62,569 nucleotides of DNA, from assembly GCA_937973635.1 (NCBI GenBank), contig CALJJZ010000024.1:1-62569 (forward strand), in the 5' to 3' direction. How positions within the stretch are numbered: the stretch's first letter is position 1; each line of letters starts with the position of its first letter. The DNA is from an uncultured Bacillota bacterium. GTDB taxonomy: Bacteria > Bacillota > Dethiobacteria > DTU022 > UBA8154. Position numbers and translations under genes: made by a program. The notes beneath the pieces were generated by a model. It had not been told where the DNA came from. It saw nothing but the letters and a program-made list of their open reading frames with translations, and ran no database searches. Positions 27,973-36,521 of this stretch are shown here, piece after piece.

Positions 27973-29385
27973 TTATTCCTCCAGCGGCAAAACAGAGGTA
28001 GGGGAATCCAGTTTCCGGTCTTCAGCCGGCCCCTGGTCCTTTACGGCAGATTCCCCGGCATTTTGCAGTGTACGGACAACGATACGCCTTCCCTCTACTC
28101 TGACGACCCTTACACGCGTACCGGCAGCCAGATAAGCACCTTCACTGACTACATCATAACGTGTATCGTCGGCCTCCATAATCCCGGAGGGACGAAGCGG
28201 CGTGATAGTAACACCTTCCCGGCCTACCAGGTAGCTCAGGTCTGCGGTAGAGCTGTAACCGGCTTCCTGCGTGAGAGCGTCCGTCAGGATAAAGCGCCTG
28301 AGCGTCCCTTTACGTTGAAAATAGCGGAAAGCAAACCAGGAAAACACAACAGAAAAGAAAAAGGAAAAAAGCAAGATACGCAATCCATCCGCAGTTGTCA
28401 CAGCGGAAAGGACAATGGATACACCCACGGCCACAAGACCGCTCAGGCCAAAAATACCAAAACCGGGGACAAAGGCTTCAACCAGGATCAGCACCAGACC
28501 AAAAACAAAAAGGAAGATGGCCGGCCAGCCGGCCACACCGGAAAAAAGGTGCCCCCCAAAAAAGAGGCCAAAACAAAGGATGCTGAGCAAACCTGCAACT
28601 CCGAAACCGGCTGTAAGGATCTCCACAAAGAGGAAAAGAAAGGCCAGGGACAAAATTGCCGCAGCGACAATGGGGTGGATCAACCAGCCCCAAAACTGTT
28701 CCCTGGGAGTAGGAGCCGTCCTGACCACAGAACTGCCCGAGAGACCTGCCAGAAACAACAAGTCCTGCAGGGACGCCGCCGTACCGTCGCTAAAGTTTAA
28801 CCTTTCAGCATCCCTGGCAGTCAAGGTCAGCAGCTTGCCCGCTTCCACCAGATCTTCGATTTCTATTTCCCGGCGCACCATGGCTGCGGCAAGCTGGGGA
28901 TCCCTCCCCCGCAACTCTGCAGCAACACGCATTTCCGCCTCCCAGAAAGAAAGAAATTTTTCATCTGTAACTTCCCCGGTGCCGGCCAGGCGCGGCTCAG
29001 CCGCCCCGAGAGTGGCACGGGGAGACATATAGAGATAATCGGCGGCCAGGGCCAGATAAGCACCGGCAGAGAGCGCACGGGTATTAACATAAGCATAAAC
29101 AGGCACCTCAAGTTCGGCCAGCATTTCTCTGGCCTGCAGCGCCGCATCCACGAAGCCACCGGGCGTGTCCAGTTCCAGGATCAGTGCCTGAGCCCCCGCT
29201 TCTCGGGCTTCTTTAAGGGCGCGCTCCAGATAGAGCAACCAGGACGGTCCAATTTCCATTTTCAAGCTTATAACATATACCGGAGCGTTTTCCGCTGCTG
29301 CAGTAAAAGTGGGAATAAAAGCGAACATGGGCAAGAAAAAAATTAGCAAACATAGCAGCAGAATTATTACTTTTTGCTTAAACAA
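27973..29385 (-). CDS. yqeZ: NfeD-family membrane serine protease (YqeZ-like)
   Basis: Long-form NfeD protein of 470 residues. It has a signal peptide (about 1-30), a ClpP/crotonase-fold protease domain with the nucleophile in TRALSAGAYLALAAD and a preceding LELDTPGGFVDAALQ strand, then four to five membrane helices (about 235-360), then a C-terminal OB-fold NfeD domain (YLVGREGVTITPLRPSG). Members pair with flotillin or stomatin, and floA follows immediately. The Ser-Lys type dyad is inferred from family knowledge. Confidence 0.92.
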   Translation of the reverse strand: MFKQKVIILLLCLLIFFLPMFAFIPTFTAAAENAPVYVISLKMEIGPSWLLYLERALKEAREAGAQALILELDTPGGFVDAALQAREMLAELEVPVYAYVNTRALSAGAYLALAADYLYMSPRATLGAAEPRLAGTGEVTDEKFLSFWEAEMRVAAELRGRDPQLAAAMVRREIEIEDLVEAGKLLTLTARDAERLNFSDGTAASLQDLLFLAGLSGSSVVRTAPTPREQFWGWLIHPIVAAAILSLAFLFLFVEILTAGFGVAGLLSILCFGLFFGGHLFSGVAGWPAIFLFVFGLVLILVEAFVPGFGIFGLSGLVAVGVSIVLSAVTTADGLRILLFSFFFSVVFSWFAFRYFQRKGTLRRFILTDALTQEAGYSSTADLSYLVGREGVTITPLRPSGIMEADDTRYDVVSEGAYLAAGTRVRVVRVEGRRIVVRTLQNAGESAVKDQGPAEDRKLDSPTSVLPLEE

Positions 29386-29428
29386 AGCCCATGCCTCCTT
29401 AAAAGGTAAAACCTGGAATCAACCAGGT

Positions 29429-29872
29429 TTATCCAAGTAATTTTTCTACAATCCTTTTAACCAGCGCGCCATCTGCTTTGCCTTTGACCGCAGGCATCAA
29501 TGCTTTCATCACTTTACCCATATCCCTGGGGGAAATGGCGCCTACCCGGTCTATTGTTTCTCTGGCCAATGTTTCAATTTCTACTTCACCGAGCTGCTCC
29601 GGCAGATAAGAAGACAAAATCTCTATTTCCGCCTGCAGCTCCTGCAAAAGGGAAAGCCTGTTGGATCTTTCGTAATCAGCCAGGGCCTCTTTTCTTTTTT
29701 TGACCTCTCTTTGCAGGACGGCTTGCTCGTCTTTTTCATCCAAGGGACCTTTTTTGGCTATCTCCGCATATTTTAATTCGCTACGCAGACAGCGAATTAC
29801 ATTTAAACGAAACTTATCCTGCACTTTCATGGCCTGTTTCTGTTCTTCAAGCAACCGCTGTGAGAGACTCAA
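29429..29872 (-). CDS. yqeY: GatB/YqeY domain protein
   Basis: A 147-residue helical protein homologous to the tail domain of GatB. The N-terminal SLSQRLLEEQKQAMKVQDK and C-terminal DMGKVMKALMPAVKGKADG segments are typical. It probably binds tRNA, by analogy with the GatB tail; its function is not established. It follows rpsU by 21 nt and would share the strong rpsU promoter. Confidence 0.93.
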   Translation of the reverse strand: MSLSQRLLEEQKQAMKVQDKFRLNVIRCLRSELKYAEIAKKGPLDEKDEQAVLQREVKKRKEALADYERSNRLSLLQELQAEIEILSSYLPEQLGEVEIETLARETIDRVGAISPRDMGKVMKALMPAVKGKADGALVKRIVEKLLG

Positions 29873-29893
29873 AACAAGATCACCTCAGGTTGT

Positions 29894-30076
29894 TTACCCA
29901 TAAAATCTCCTCTTCTTGCGCGCTGCTTCAGACTTTTTCTTGCGGCGCACGCTGGGTTTTTCGTAGTGCTCCCGCTTACGCACCTCCGACAGGATGCCTG
30001 TCCGGGCACACTGCTTTTTAAAACGCCTTAAGGCATTGTCAAGGGTCTCATTTTTGCCAATTTTTATTTCCGTCAT
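29894..30076 (-). CDS. rpsU: 30S ribosomal protein S21
   Basis: Sixty residues beginning [20 protein letters not shown] and ending in the arginine- and lysine-rich tail of bS21. The chosen ATG has GGGGAGGG 6 nt upstream; an upstream open extension lacks S21 similarity. A near-consensus promoter stands about 70 nt upstream. It leads the run rpsU-yqeY-nfeD-floA. Confidence 0.97.
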   Translation of the reverse strand: MTEIKIGKNETLDNALRRFKKQCARTGILSEVRKREHYEKPSVRRKKKSEAARKKRRFYG

Positions 30077-30143
30077 TTCCATCCCTCCCCTCAACCTTAC
30101 CTCACAACCGGAGAACGCCTTCAATAAAACAAACATTCAATAC

Positions 30144-30172
30144 ATTATACCTTCTCGCCCCAAAACTGTCAA
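30144..30172 (-). promoter_or_regulatory. Consensus sigma-A promoter of rpsU
   Basis: On the minus strand TTGACA (30172-30167) and TATAAT (30149-30144) are separated by exactly 17 nt. Both hexamers match consensus perfectly. It reads into rpsU, consistent with high expression of a ribosomal protein. Confidence 0.85.
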
Positions 30173-30231
30173 CGAGGAACAGCAAGGCTAAAATAGGGCT
30201 AAAACAGCGTAAAATAGCATGTTTCAGGCTA

Positions 30232-30567
30232 TTATGAGCCCAGCGGCTTTCCCCCCAGGAGGTGATAATGAAGGTGATAGACAATTTGCCCGGCATCGGG
30301 GCCGCAGTTTACCAGAATACGATAACCCGTTTCTGCCACCCCTTGCTCTGCGGCAATTTTATTTAATGCCAGGGCCATATGGCCGATAAGTTCGCTGTGC
30401 CGTGCTTCCAGGTCATTATAGCTGGGTATATGTTCCCGGGGAACAAGAAGGATATGCACAGGCGCAGCCGGTTTTATATCTTTAAAAGCCAGGACCTTTT
30501 CGTCCTGATAGACAACATCCGCCGGGATTGTCCCGTCTATAATCCGGCAAAAAATACAGTCGGTCAA
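30232..30567 (-). CDS. HIT family nucleotide hydrolase (HinT-like)
   Basis: Histidine-triad protein of 111 residues, probably a purine nucleoside phosphoramidase. The N-terminal CIFCRI pair and the C-terminal HLHYHLLGG triad are complete. The start is TTG 30567 with GAGGAGG 8 nt upstream; the longer upstream reading has no ribosome binding site. It is the usual upstream neighbour of rpsU in Firmicutes. Confidence 0.93.
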   Translation of the reverse strand: MTDCIFCRIIDGTIPADVVYQDEKVLAFKDIKPAAPVHILLVPREHIPSYNDLEARHSELIGHMALALNKIAAEQGVAETGYRILVNCGPDAGQIVYHLHYHLLGGKPLGS

Positions 30568-30678
30568 GAAAAATACCTCCTCATTTTCACGATAGCCTAA
30601 CATCGTGGATTATTATAACATTTTTTATAAAAGGGAGGAAAGGTAAAAGATCTAAAAAACCCGGCCGCCGGGGCATAC

Positions 30679-30707
30679 TTTCATCGTCAGAGCTCTTCTG
30701 CTATAAT
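30679..30707 (+). promoter_or_regulatory. Sigma-A-type promoter of mnmH
   Basis: TTTCAT at 30679-30684 and TATAAT at 30702-30707 are spaced by 17 nt. They lie about 90 nt before the mnmH start and are the best promoter-like pair in this divergent gap. Confidence 0.55.
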
Positions 30708-30793
30708 AACGTTGACTTTATGAACGGCCGCACCCTGTACGGGCGGAAATTTTGACCCATTTTTTACACCTGGCCAAAGGAGCATATCTAAAA

Positions 30794-31864
30794 ATGAACA
30801 GGGAACTAAAAATAAAAGAAGCGCTGAAACTGGAGAATCCTGTATTTATAGATCTCCGTTCTCCTCTGGAATACAGTAAAGGAACAATTCCAGGGGCAGT
30901 CAATATACCGCTTTTCGATGACCGAGAGAGGGAGATAATTGGCACTACTTACAAGCAAGATCCCGGAGAAGCACGGCAGCAGGGTGTTGCTTTTGTTTCA
31001 CCAAAACTACCCCAAATCCTATCTTTTATTGAGGCGCAAGGGCAAAGAGGCACGCCCGTCCTCTTCTGCTGGCGGGGAGGGCTGCGCAGTAAAGTGCTTT
31101 ATCACTTATTATCATCGCTGGGAATAAAGGCCTGCCGTCTGGAGGGCGGTTACAAGGCGTTTCGCAGGCATCTTCTAGAGCGCCTGGAACACGGTGCTAT
31201 TGACAAACCTGTCTATGTGCTCCACGGGCTGACCGGCGTAGGGAAAACGGCAGTTTTACAGCTCATGGAGGAGATGGGCTGCCCGGCCATCGACCTGGAG
31301 GGGCTTGCCGCACACAGAGGTTCTTTGTTCGGACACCTGGGTATTGCACAAAAGCGTTCCCAGAAGGACTTTGACGCCCTTTTGCTTAAACGCCTTGACG
31401 ATCTGGCTCAAGCTGAATACCTGGTGCTTGAGGGGGAAGGGAAAAGAATCGGCCCCGTTTATCTGCCCGATTTTTTATTCCAGGCCATGCTCGGAGGCAG
31501 GCATATCCTCCTGACCGCGCCTCTGGAAGTGCGCGTGCAAAGGATTCTTGAACAATATACACCCCGCACTGACGGAGATCGTCAGCAGGTAGCAGAAGCA
31601 CTGTCAGCCCTGGAAAGATATCTTGGAGCACAAACGATCCGGTCCTACCAACAATTTTTGCATCAAGGCAATTACTACGAACTGGTGTGGGAGCTTTGTG
31701 CCAACTATTACGACCGGCTTTACGATGATGCCAACCCGGGCAAGCGCTCTTTTATCTATACGTTGGACAGCAGCAACCCTATCGAGGCAGCAGAGAAAAT
31801 CCGACAGTTCATCCTTAAAGACCTTCGAAAATCTGTACAGGCAGGCCTCCAGACCTGCCTGTAA
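30794..31864 (+). CDS. mnmH: tRNA 2-selenouridine synthase
   Basis: Replaces sulfur by selenium at the wobble 2-thiouridine of some tRNAs, using selenophosphate (also called SelU/YbbB). The 356-residue protein has an N-terminal rhodanese domain with catalytic C92 in FCWRGGLRSK, and a C-terminal P-loop domain with GLTGVGKT at residues 145-152, the normal two-domain layout. The ATG 30794 has AAAGGAG 11 nt upstream. It stands divergent to the HIT gene with its own promoter. Its presence implies selenophosphate synthetase elsewhere in the genome. Confidence 0.93.
   Translation: MNRELKIKEALKLENPVFIDLRSPLEYSKGTIPGAVNIPLFDDREREIIGTTYKQDPGEARQQGVAFVSPKLPQILSFIEAQGQRGTPVLFCWRGGLRSKVLYHLLSSLGIKACRLEGGYKAFRRHLLERLEHGAIDKPVYVLHGLTGVGKTAVLQLMEEMGCPAIDLEGLAAHRGSLFGHLGIAQKRSQKDFDALLLKRLDDLAQAEYLVLEGEGKRIGPVYLPDFLFQAMLGGRHILLTAPLEVRVQRILEQYTPRTDGDRQQVAEALSALERYLGAQTIRSYQQFLHQGNYYELVWELCANYYDRLYDDANPGKRSFIYTLDSSNPIEAAEKIRQFILKDLRKSVQAGLQTCL
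31836..31863. repeat. 10-bp inverted repeat over the mnmH stop
   Basis: TACAGGCAGG at 31836-31845 and CCTGCCTGTA at 31854-31863 pair perfectly around an 8-nt loop that ends at the stop codon. The following bases are AAAAAGGG, so it is not an intrinsic terminator for mnmH. It could protect the 3' end of the mRNA. Confidence 0.5.
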
Positions 31865-31987
31865 AAAGGGTAAATTATATTATACCGGGAGCAGTGCAGA
31901 GCATTTTACCAAAGAGACGGCCGCGCTGGAAAATGATCCTGAAAAGGGGGGAGTCATCCCCCAGAAAACGGAAAGGAGCTTATATCC

Positions 31988-32401
31988 ATGAATGTTTATG
32001 ACTACGCCCATAACCTGGCCAAGGCGATTAAGGATTCCCAGGAATTTAAGAATTTTCTTCAAGCAAAGGGGAAAATTGAACAGGACACGGGCGCCAAAGA
32101 GATGCTCGCCGACTTTCGTAAAGCCCAATGGGAGCTCCAGAAACAGAAATTATCTGGCTTGGAGATCGCGCCAGAACAGGAAAAACGCCTCTCCCAGCTA
32201 CTGGAGATCATCGGCCTTAATCCGGTGGTCAGGGAATTTCTGGAATCAGAATATCGCTTCAGCCTTATGATCGCCGACGTACAAAAGATCATCGCCGAGG
32301 CCATGGAGCCCCTTCTCTCCGCCGAGTGGATAGCAGAACTAAAGGAACAGTTGAGCACCGACCACCCGGCGCCCCCTGGACAATCTGCCGGTAACAGTTA
32401 A
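31988..32401 (+). CDS. ylbF: YlbF/YmcA family regulator
   Basis: A 137-residue helical protein of the Com_YlbF family. In Bacillus, YlbF with YmcA and YaaT forms a complex that modulates RNase Y and affects sporulation, competence and biofilm formation. Recognisable are YDYAHNLAKAIKDSQEFKNF and NPVVREFLESEYRFSLMIAD. AAAGGAG precedes the ATG. A C-terminal proline-rich tail of about 20 residues looks unstructured. It may be YmcA instead; the two are hard to tell apart by eye. Confidence 0.8.
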   Translation: MNVYDYAHNLAKAIKDSQEFKNFLQAKGKIEQDTGAKEMLADFRKAQWELQKQKLSGLEIAPEQEKRLSQLLEIIGLNPVVREFLESEYRFSLMIADVQKIIAEAMEPLLSAEWIAELKEQLSTDHPAPPGQSAGNS

Positions 32402-32420
32402 TGGGTAGCGATCCTGCCTG

Positions 32421-32987
32421 TTATTTGTTAGCCTCTGCTGTGTCGTTTTCAGTTTTTTCTTCGACCCCTTCATCTCTATCCTTTTTTTCCCAGAACGGCA
32501 CTATACGGCTAAGCAGACGGTTTTCTCTGTCCACAAAGTTCCAGACCGCCCCCTCATGATCGACGTCCCGGCGGTCCACAGTGATGACATGGAAATATTT
32601 TTCTTTTGGTTCTACGTCTACTTTAATTTCAACCCCCTGCCCGGCAGCAGGCAGCACGTTTACTCCCTGGATCTCGCCATTTACTGCAAAAATCGCAATT
32701 TCCTGGGCAGCGTTAAAAGGATAGTCGGGAAGGGCCAGGCCCAGATCACGGGAAACCCTGGCCCACTCTTCATAATCTGCCACCAGGGTAAAGGAAACAG
32801 GTGCCGACAGCACTCCCCTGTCCGTAGTAGTAAACATGATTCCGCCGCTCTCTTCGGGAGGCGCCACTACCTGCTCGGCACGGAAAAAGTTGTCGTAAAC
32901 AGTAAGGCTCAAGAGTAAGACCAGTAAAAACAACAACGGGATCAGGCGCCGCACCTCAACAACAAAGAATTTACCTTTCTTCTTCAT
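32421..32987 (-). CDS. Membrane-anchored extracytoplasmic protein, possibly PrcB-like
   Basis: A 188-residue product. An N-terminal basic segment and one membrane helix (about residues 15-32) precede an outer domain containing ADYEEWARVSRDLGLALPDY and AQEIAIFAVNGEIQGVNVLP. This pattern resembles PrcB C-terminal domains, which have a similar strand pattern; that assignment is tentative. The C-terminus is acidic and lysine-rich (EGVEEKTENDTAEANK). It is convergent with ylbF at 19 nt and lies 71 nt downstream of mtaB. No catalytic residues are evident. Confidence 0.6.
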   Translation of the reverse strand: MKKKGKFFVVEVRRLIPLLFLLVLLLSLTVYDNFFRAEQVVAPPEESGGIMFTTTDRGVLSAPVSFTLVADYEEWARVSRDLGLALPDYPFNAAQEIAIFAVNGEIQGVNVLPAAGQGVEIKVDVEPKEKYFHVITVDRRDVDHEGAVWNFVDRENRLLSRIVPFWEKKDRDEGVEEKTENDTAEANK

Positions 32988-33058
32988 CGTTCTCCCCTCC
33001 GCATAAAATACTTATCTTTCCCCTGATAATATGCAAGGCAGAGAGGAATTATGACAGT

Positions 33059-34426
33059 TTAGCGCAAGATGCCAGTAAGGTATTCGGAAGTGCCGGGTCC
33101 AAGCAGCACATCCCGCACCTGCCCCCGCAAATTGTCTGTGCTAAGGACACGGACTCGCAGGTACTGAGAAGTCAGCCCTTCCAGTAAAAGGGAGGGTTTG
33201 CCCTCCTTTTCTCCTTTCTCCACAATGCTTTCAAAGAGCACAGATACTGTACTGCCGTAAAATTTCTGCTGGTAAGCGCAAGCCAGTTCTCGGCCAAGGG
33301 CAATCATCCTGCGGCTGCGCTCTTTTTTCACCTGAGGCGGCACAGGAGGACCCATTTTAGCCGCTGCAGTGCCACGGCGGGGAGAAAAAGGGAAAACATG
33401 TAAGCGGCTAAAGGCAGATTCCTTTACAAAATCAAAGGTATGCTCAAAATGCCTCTCTTCTTCTCCGGGAAAGCCGACAATAATATCCGTGCTCACGGCA
33501 AGATCAGGAATAGCCGTGCGTAGCTCCTGCAACAGGCTGCGAAAAAAAGCCGTGTCATATTGACGCCCCATTTTCTGCAGAATAGTATCGTCGCCGCTCT
33601 GAAGGGGTATATGCAGGTGGCGGCAGATATGGTCGGAGGATGATATAAGCGCAATCAGCCGTGGGCTGAAATCGGTTGGTTCCAGAGAGCTGAGGCGAAG
33701 CCGTTCCAGACCCGGCAGACAAAGTGCCTCCTCCAAAAAGGAAGCAAGGGTCAGGGGAGGCGTCAGGTCAACGCCGTAAAGCCCGATGTGGATCCCTGTA
33801 AGCACAACTTCACGGTACCCGGCAGCGACGATCTCGCGCAGGGCAACCAGTCCCTGCCGCAAAGGAAGGCTGCGCAGGGGGCCGCGGGCCAAGGGAACCA
33901 CGCAATAACTGCAAAAACGGTCACAGCCGTCCTGAATTTTAAGAAACGCCCTCGTCCGTCCCTGTTCCGGTGTCCAGGGCAGCCATTCAAAAGGAGCTTC
34001 CTTTTCATAGGGGCTAACCGCCCTTACCTGTTTTTGGCCCTGCAATTTTTCTTTAACCAAACCAGGTAAACGGAGCCGCTCCGTTGTACCTGCCACCAGG
34101 TCCACACCGGCCAGCGCGGCAATCGTTTCCGGATCAACCTGGGGGTAACACCCACATACGGTTACCAGGGCATTACTGTTCAATTTTCTGGCCCGGCGGA
34201 TTAACTGGCGCGTTTTACGGTCAGCCTGGTGCGTAACGGTGCAGGAATTAATTACATATACATCGGCCTTTTCCGTAAATTCCACCAGGGAAAAGCCTTC
34301 GCGGCGGAACTGCTCCTTCAGGGCTTCTGTCTCATAGTAATTAACTTTACAACCCAGGGTATGCAGCGCCACAGTAGGCGGCGTCGCCTTTTCGTCATAT
34401 TTTTTTCTCGTCATCGCATTCGTCAT
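33059..34426 (-). CDS. mtaB: tRNA t6A37 methylthiotransferase MtaB
   Basis: Radical-SAM enzyme that adds a methylthio group to t6A37 of tRNA reading ANN codons. The 455-residue protein has the N-terminal UPF0004 domain with three cluster cysteines (LGCKVNYYE, NSCTV, VCGCYPQ), the radical-SAM motif CDRFCSYCVVP, and a C-terminal TRAM domain. LGCKVNYYE is typical of MtaB rather than MiaB or RimO. It follows rsmE at 25 nt in the dnaJ-rsmE-mtaB arrangement common in Firmicutes. Confidence 0.93.
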   Translation of the reverse strand: MTNAMTRKKYDEKATPPTVALHTLGCKVNYYETEALKEQFRREGFSLVEFTEKADVYVINSCTVTHQADRKTRQLIRRARKLNSNALVTVCGCYPQVDPETIAALAGVDLVAGTTERLRLPGLVKEKLQGQKQVRAVSPYEKEAPFEWLPWTPEQGRTRAFLKIQDGCDRFCSYCVVPLARGPLRSLPLRQGLVALREIVAAGYREVVLTGIHIGLYGVDLTPPLTLASFLEEALCLPGLERLRLSSLEPTDFSPRLIALISSSDHICRHLHIPLQSGDDTILQKMGRQYDTAFFRSLLQELRTAIPDLAVSTDIIVGFPGEEERHFEHTFDFVKESAFSRLHVFPFSPRRGTAAAKMGPPVPPQVKKERSRRMIALGRELACAYQQKFYGSTVSVLFESIVEKGEKEGKPSLLLEGLTSQYLRVRVLSTDNLRGQVRDVLLGPGTSEYLTGILR

Positions 34427-34451
34427 CTGTTTTCTTTTATCCTAACTCCGT

Positions 34452-35201
34452 CTAGCCCAGGTCCCCCAAAACCGCCATCATTACAGAGAGGGCGGCCAGG
34501 GGGGCCGTCTGAGCACTTAAAATACGCGATCCCAGGCTTACCGGGTATACAGAAGGAAGCTCCATCAGCTTTGACATCTCTGTCCGGGAAAAGCCGCCTT
34601 CAGGGCCCGTAAACAAAAACGCCCTGCGTGGCGGACTTTTAAATCCCTGCATTAAGGAAAGAAGGCCCCTCTCCTTCTCCTCTTCCCAGGGGACAATGAC
34701 CAACTTCTCCTTTGCCAGCAGCTTTAAAACTTCCCCAAACTCCAAAGGAACATGAACAGGGGGCACATAGCTGCGCCGGCAGAGGGATGCTGCAGCCGTT
34801 GCAATTTTTTGCCAGCGATTACTCTTTTCCGCCCTTTTTGCCCTGGGCAATTTAACTACAGTACGTTCGGTAAAGACAGGTATTACCTGCTTCACCCCCA
34901 GCTCCACCGCTCCATGCACGATACGGTCCATCTTCTCCCCTTTAATAAGAGAGACAATTAAAATTACTTCAAAGGGCGGCTCGTTGTTTTGCGGGAGCTC
35001 ATCAAGCATAAAAACGTGCCCCCCCCGGCCCTTTGCTAAAGCAAGACGGGCCTGCCACGCCCGCCCTTTTCCGTCAGATACAACAACCTCCGCGCCATCC
35101 TGCAGGCGCAGGGCGTGAATATGGCGGAGCGTTTCCCCGTCCAGGGGAACAGGATTGTTTTTTAAGGCTAAAGACGATAAAAAAAACCATGCCACCGACA
35201 T
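34452..35201 (-). CDS. rsmE: 16S rRNA m3U1498 methyltransferase RsmE
   Basis: SPOUT-class methyltransferase of 249 residues. The N-terminal PUA-like part (HIHALRLQDGAEVVVSDGKG) and the knotted SAM-binding end (FLFTGPEGGFSRTE, then VSLGSRILSAQTAPLAAL) are clear. The ATG at 35201 has AGGAG 9 nt upstream. It is downstream of dnaJ and probably in the same transcript. Confidence 0.94.
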   Translation of the reverse strand: MSVAWFFLSSLALKNNPVPLDGETLRHIHALRLQDGAEVVVSDGKGRAWQARLALAKGRGGHVFMLDELPQNNEPPFEVILIVSLIKGEKMDRIVHGAVELGVKQVIPVFTERTVVKLPRAKRAEKSNRWQKIATAAASLCRRSYVPPVHVPLEFGEVLKLLAKEKLVIVPWEEEKERGLLSLMQGFKSPPRRAFLFTGPEGGFSRTEMSKLMELPSVYPVSLGSRILSAQTAPLAALSVMMAVLGDLG

Positions 35202-35231
35202 CAAGACAATCTCCTGTAAAACAGGGCAGTA

Positions 35232-36371
35232 TTATTTACCGCCCAGCGTATCCTTAACCCGCTCAAAAAAACTTTTCTCTTCCGAAAGCTTTGCGCCTCC
35301 CGCTTCGGCAAATTCACGCAGGATTTTTTTCTGCTTGGCATTAAGGTGGCGCGGGATCTCCACCCTGACGGTTACCAGCAGATCACCGCGGCCATAACCC
35401 CGCAGCTGGGGCAGCCCCTTCCCTTTAAGCCGGAAAGTTGTTCCGCTCTGCGTCCCTTCAGGAATGATTAACTTTGCCGTACCATCAAGGGTAGTTATCT
35501 TAATCTCCCCACCAAGGGCAGCATCAACAATGCTTATGGTTACCTGGCAGGTTAAATCATCGCCCCGGCGCTGAAAAACTTCATGGGGACGAATATGCAT
35601 AACGACATAAAGGTCGCCGGGAGGGCCGCCGCGCAAGCCTCCTTCTCCTTCCCCGCTGAGACGCAAACGGGAACCGTCTTCCACGCCGGGCGGGATCTTA
35701 ACCTCTATTTTTCTTTCTCTGGCGACCCTTCCTTCGCCACGGCAGTTGGGGCAGCGTTCCTTCACGATACGTCCTTCGCCCTTGCATGCTTCACAGGTAT
35801 GGATGCTCATGAAACTGCCAAAAGCAGTATTACGTACCACCTGCTGCTGACCGGAGCCGCCACAGGCAGAACAGGTAACAGGCAGAGCGCCTTCTTTACC
35901 GCCGCTGCCATGACACTGGGGACAAACTTCCAGCCGGGGAATGTTTATATATGTTTCTTTCCCGCTTAATACTTCTTCCAGGGTTATCTCCAGATCATAG
36001 CGCAGGTCCGCGCCACGCTGGGGCTCTGCCCTTTTCTGGCGCCGGCGTGTGCCTGTAAAGCCTCCCCCAAAAAAGGTTTCAAAAATATCCTCAATACCGC
36101 CCATACCACCAAAACCGCCGCTGCCAAAACCGCCAAATCCGCTAAAACCTTCCGGCTCGTGGCCATAGCGGTCGTAGCGGCTTCGCTGTTGAGGGTCTGA
36201 CAAAACGTCATAGGCCTCTTTTACTTCTTTAAATTTTGCCTCTGTCTCCTTATTACCGTTATTGGCATCGGGATGGTACTGCCGGGCGAGGCGGCGATAA
36301 GCTTTTTTGATTTCCTCCGGCCCCGCATCTCTGCTGACACCGAGTACTTCATAATAATCCCTTTTAGCCAT
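35232..36371 (-). CDS. dnaJ: Chaperone protein DnaJ
   Basis: Type I J-protein co-chaperone of DnaK, 379 residues. The J domain has the HPD motif in [11 protein letters not shown], followed by a Gly/Phe-rich linker (about 75-105). Four CxxCxGxG zinc repeats ([32 protein letters not shown]) and the C-terminal substrate-binding domains complete it. It is last in hrcA-grpE-dnaK-dnaJ and is separated from dnaK by a strong hairpin. Confidence 0.97.
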   Translation of the reverse strand: MAKRDYYEVLGVSRDAGPEEIKKAYRRLARQYHPDANNGNKETEAKFKEVKEAYDVLSDPQQRSRYDRYGHEPEGFSGFGGFGSGGFGGMGGIEDIFETFFGGGFTGTRRRQKRAEPQRGADLRYDLEITLEEVLSGKETYINIPRLEVCPQCHGSGGKEGALPVTCSACGGSGQQQVVRNTAFGSFMSIHTCEACKGEGRIVKERCPNCRGEGRVARERKIEVKIPPGVEDGSRLRLSGEGEGGLRGGPPGDLYVVMHIRPHEVFQRRGDDLTCQVTISIVDAALGGEIKITTLDGTAKLIIPEGTQSGTTFRLKGKGLPQLRGYGRGDLLVTVRVEIPRHLNAKQKKILREFAEAGGAKLSEEKSFFERVKDTLGGK

Positions 36372-36408
36372 TTAAACTTTTCGCCCCTTCAGTCCCGGGC
36401 GGCCTTCA

Positions 36409-36434
36409 AAGGGCGGCTGCCTGCAGCCGCCCTT
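36409..36434 (-). promoter_or_regulatory. Strong intercistronic hairpin between dnaK and dnaJ
   Basis: Two perfect 12-nt arms (AAGGGCGGCTGC and GCAGCCGCCCTT) with only CT between them form a very GC-rich hairpin in the dnaK-dnaJ gap; the loop would open to four or more nt in RNA. On the transcribed minus strand only three Ts follow, so it would be a leaky terminator at best, or a processing and stability element that sets DnaJ below DnaK. Confidence 0.6.
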
Positions 36435-36521
36435 GATCCCGCCCCTTACGTCACTAATTATTTTATGACGTTTCAGCCGTAACGTCAAACTGTCTTTTTC
36501 TGGAGTTGGTGATAAAGGCTT

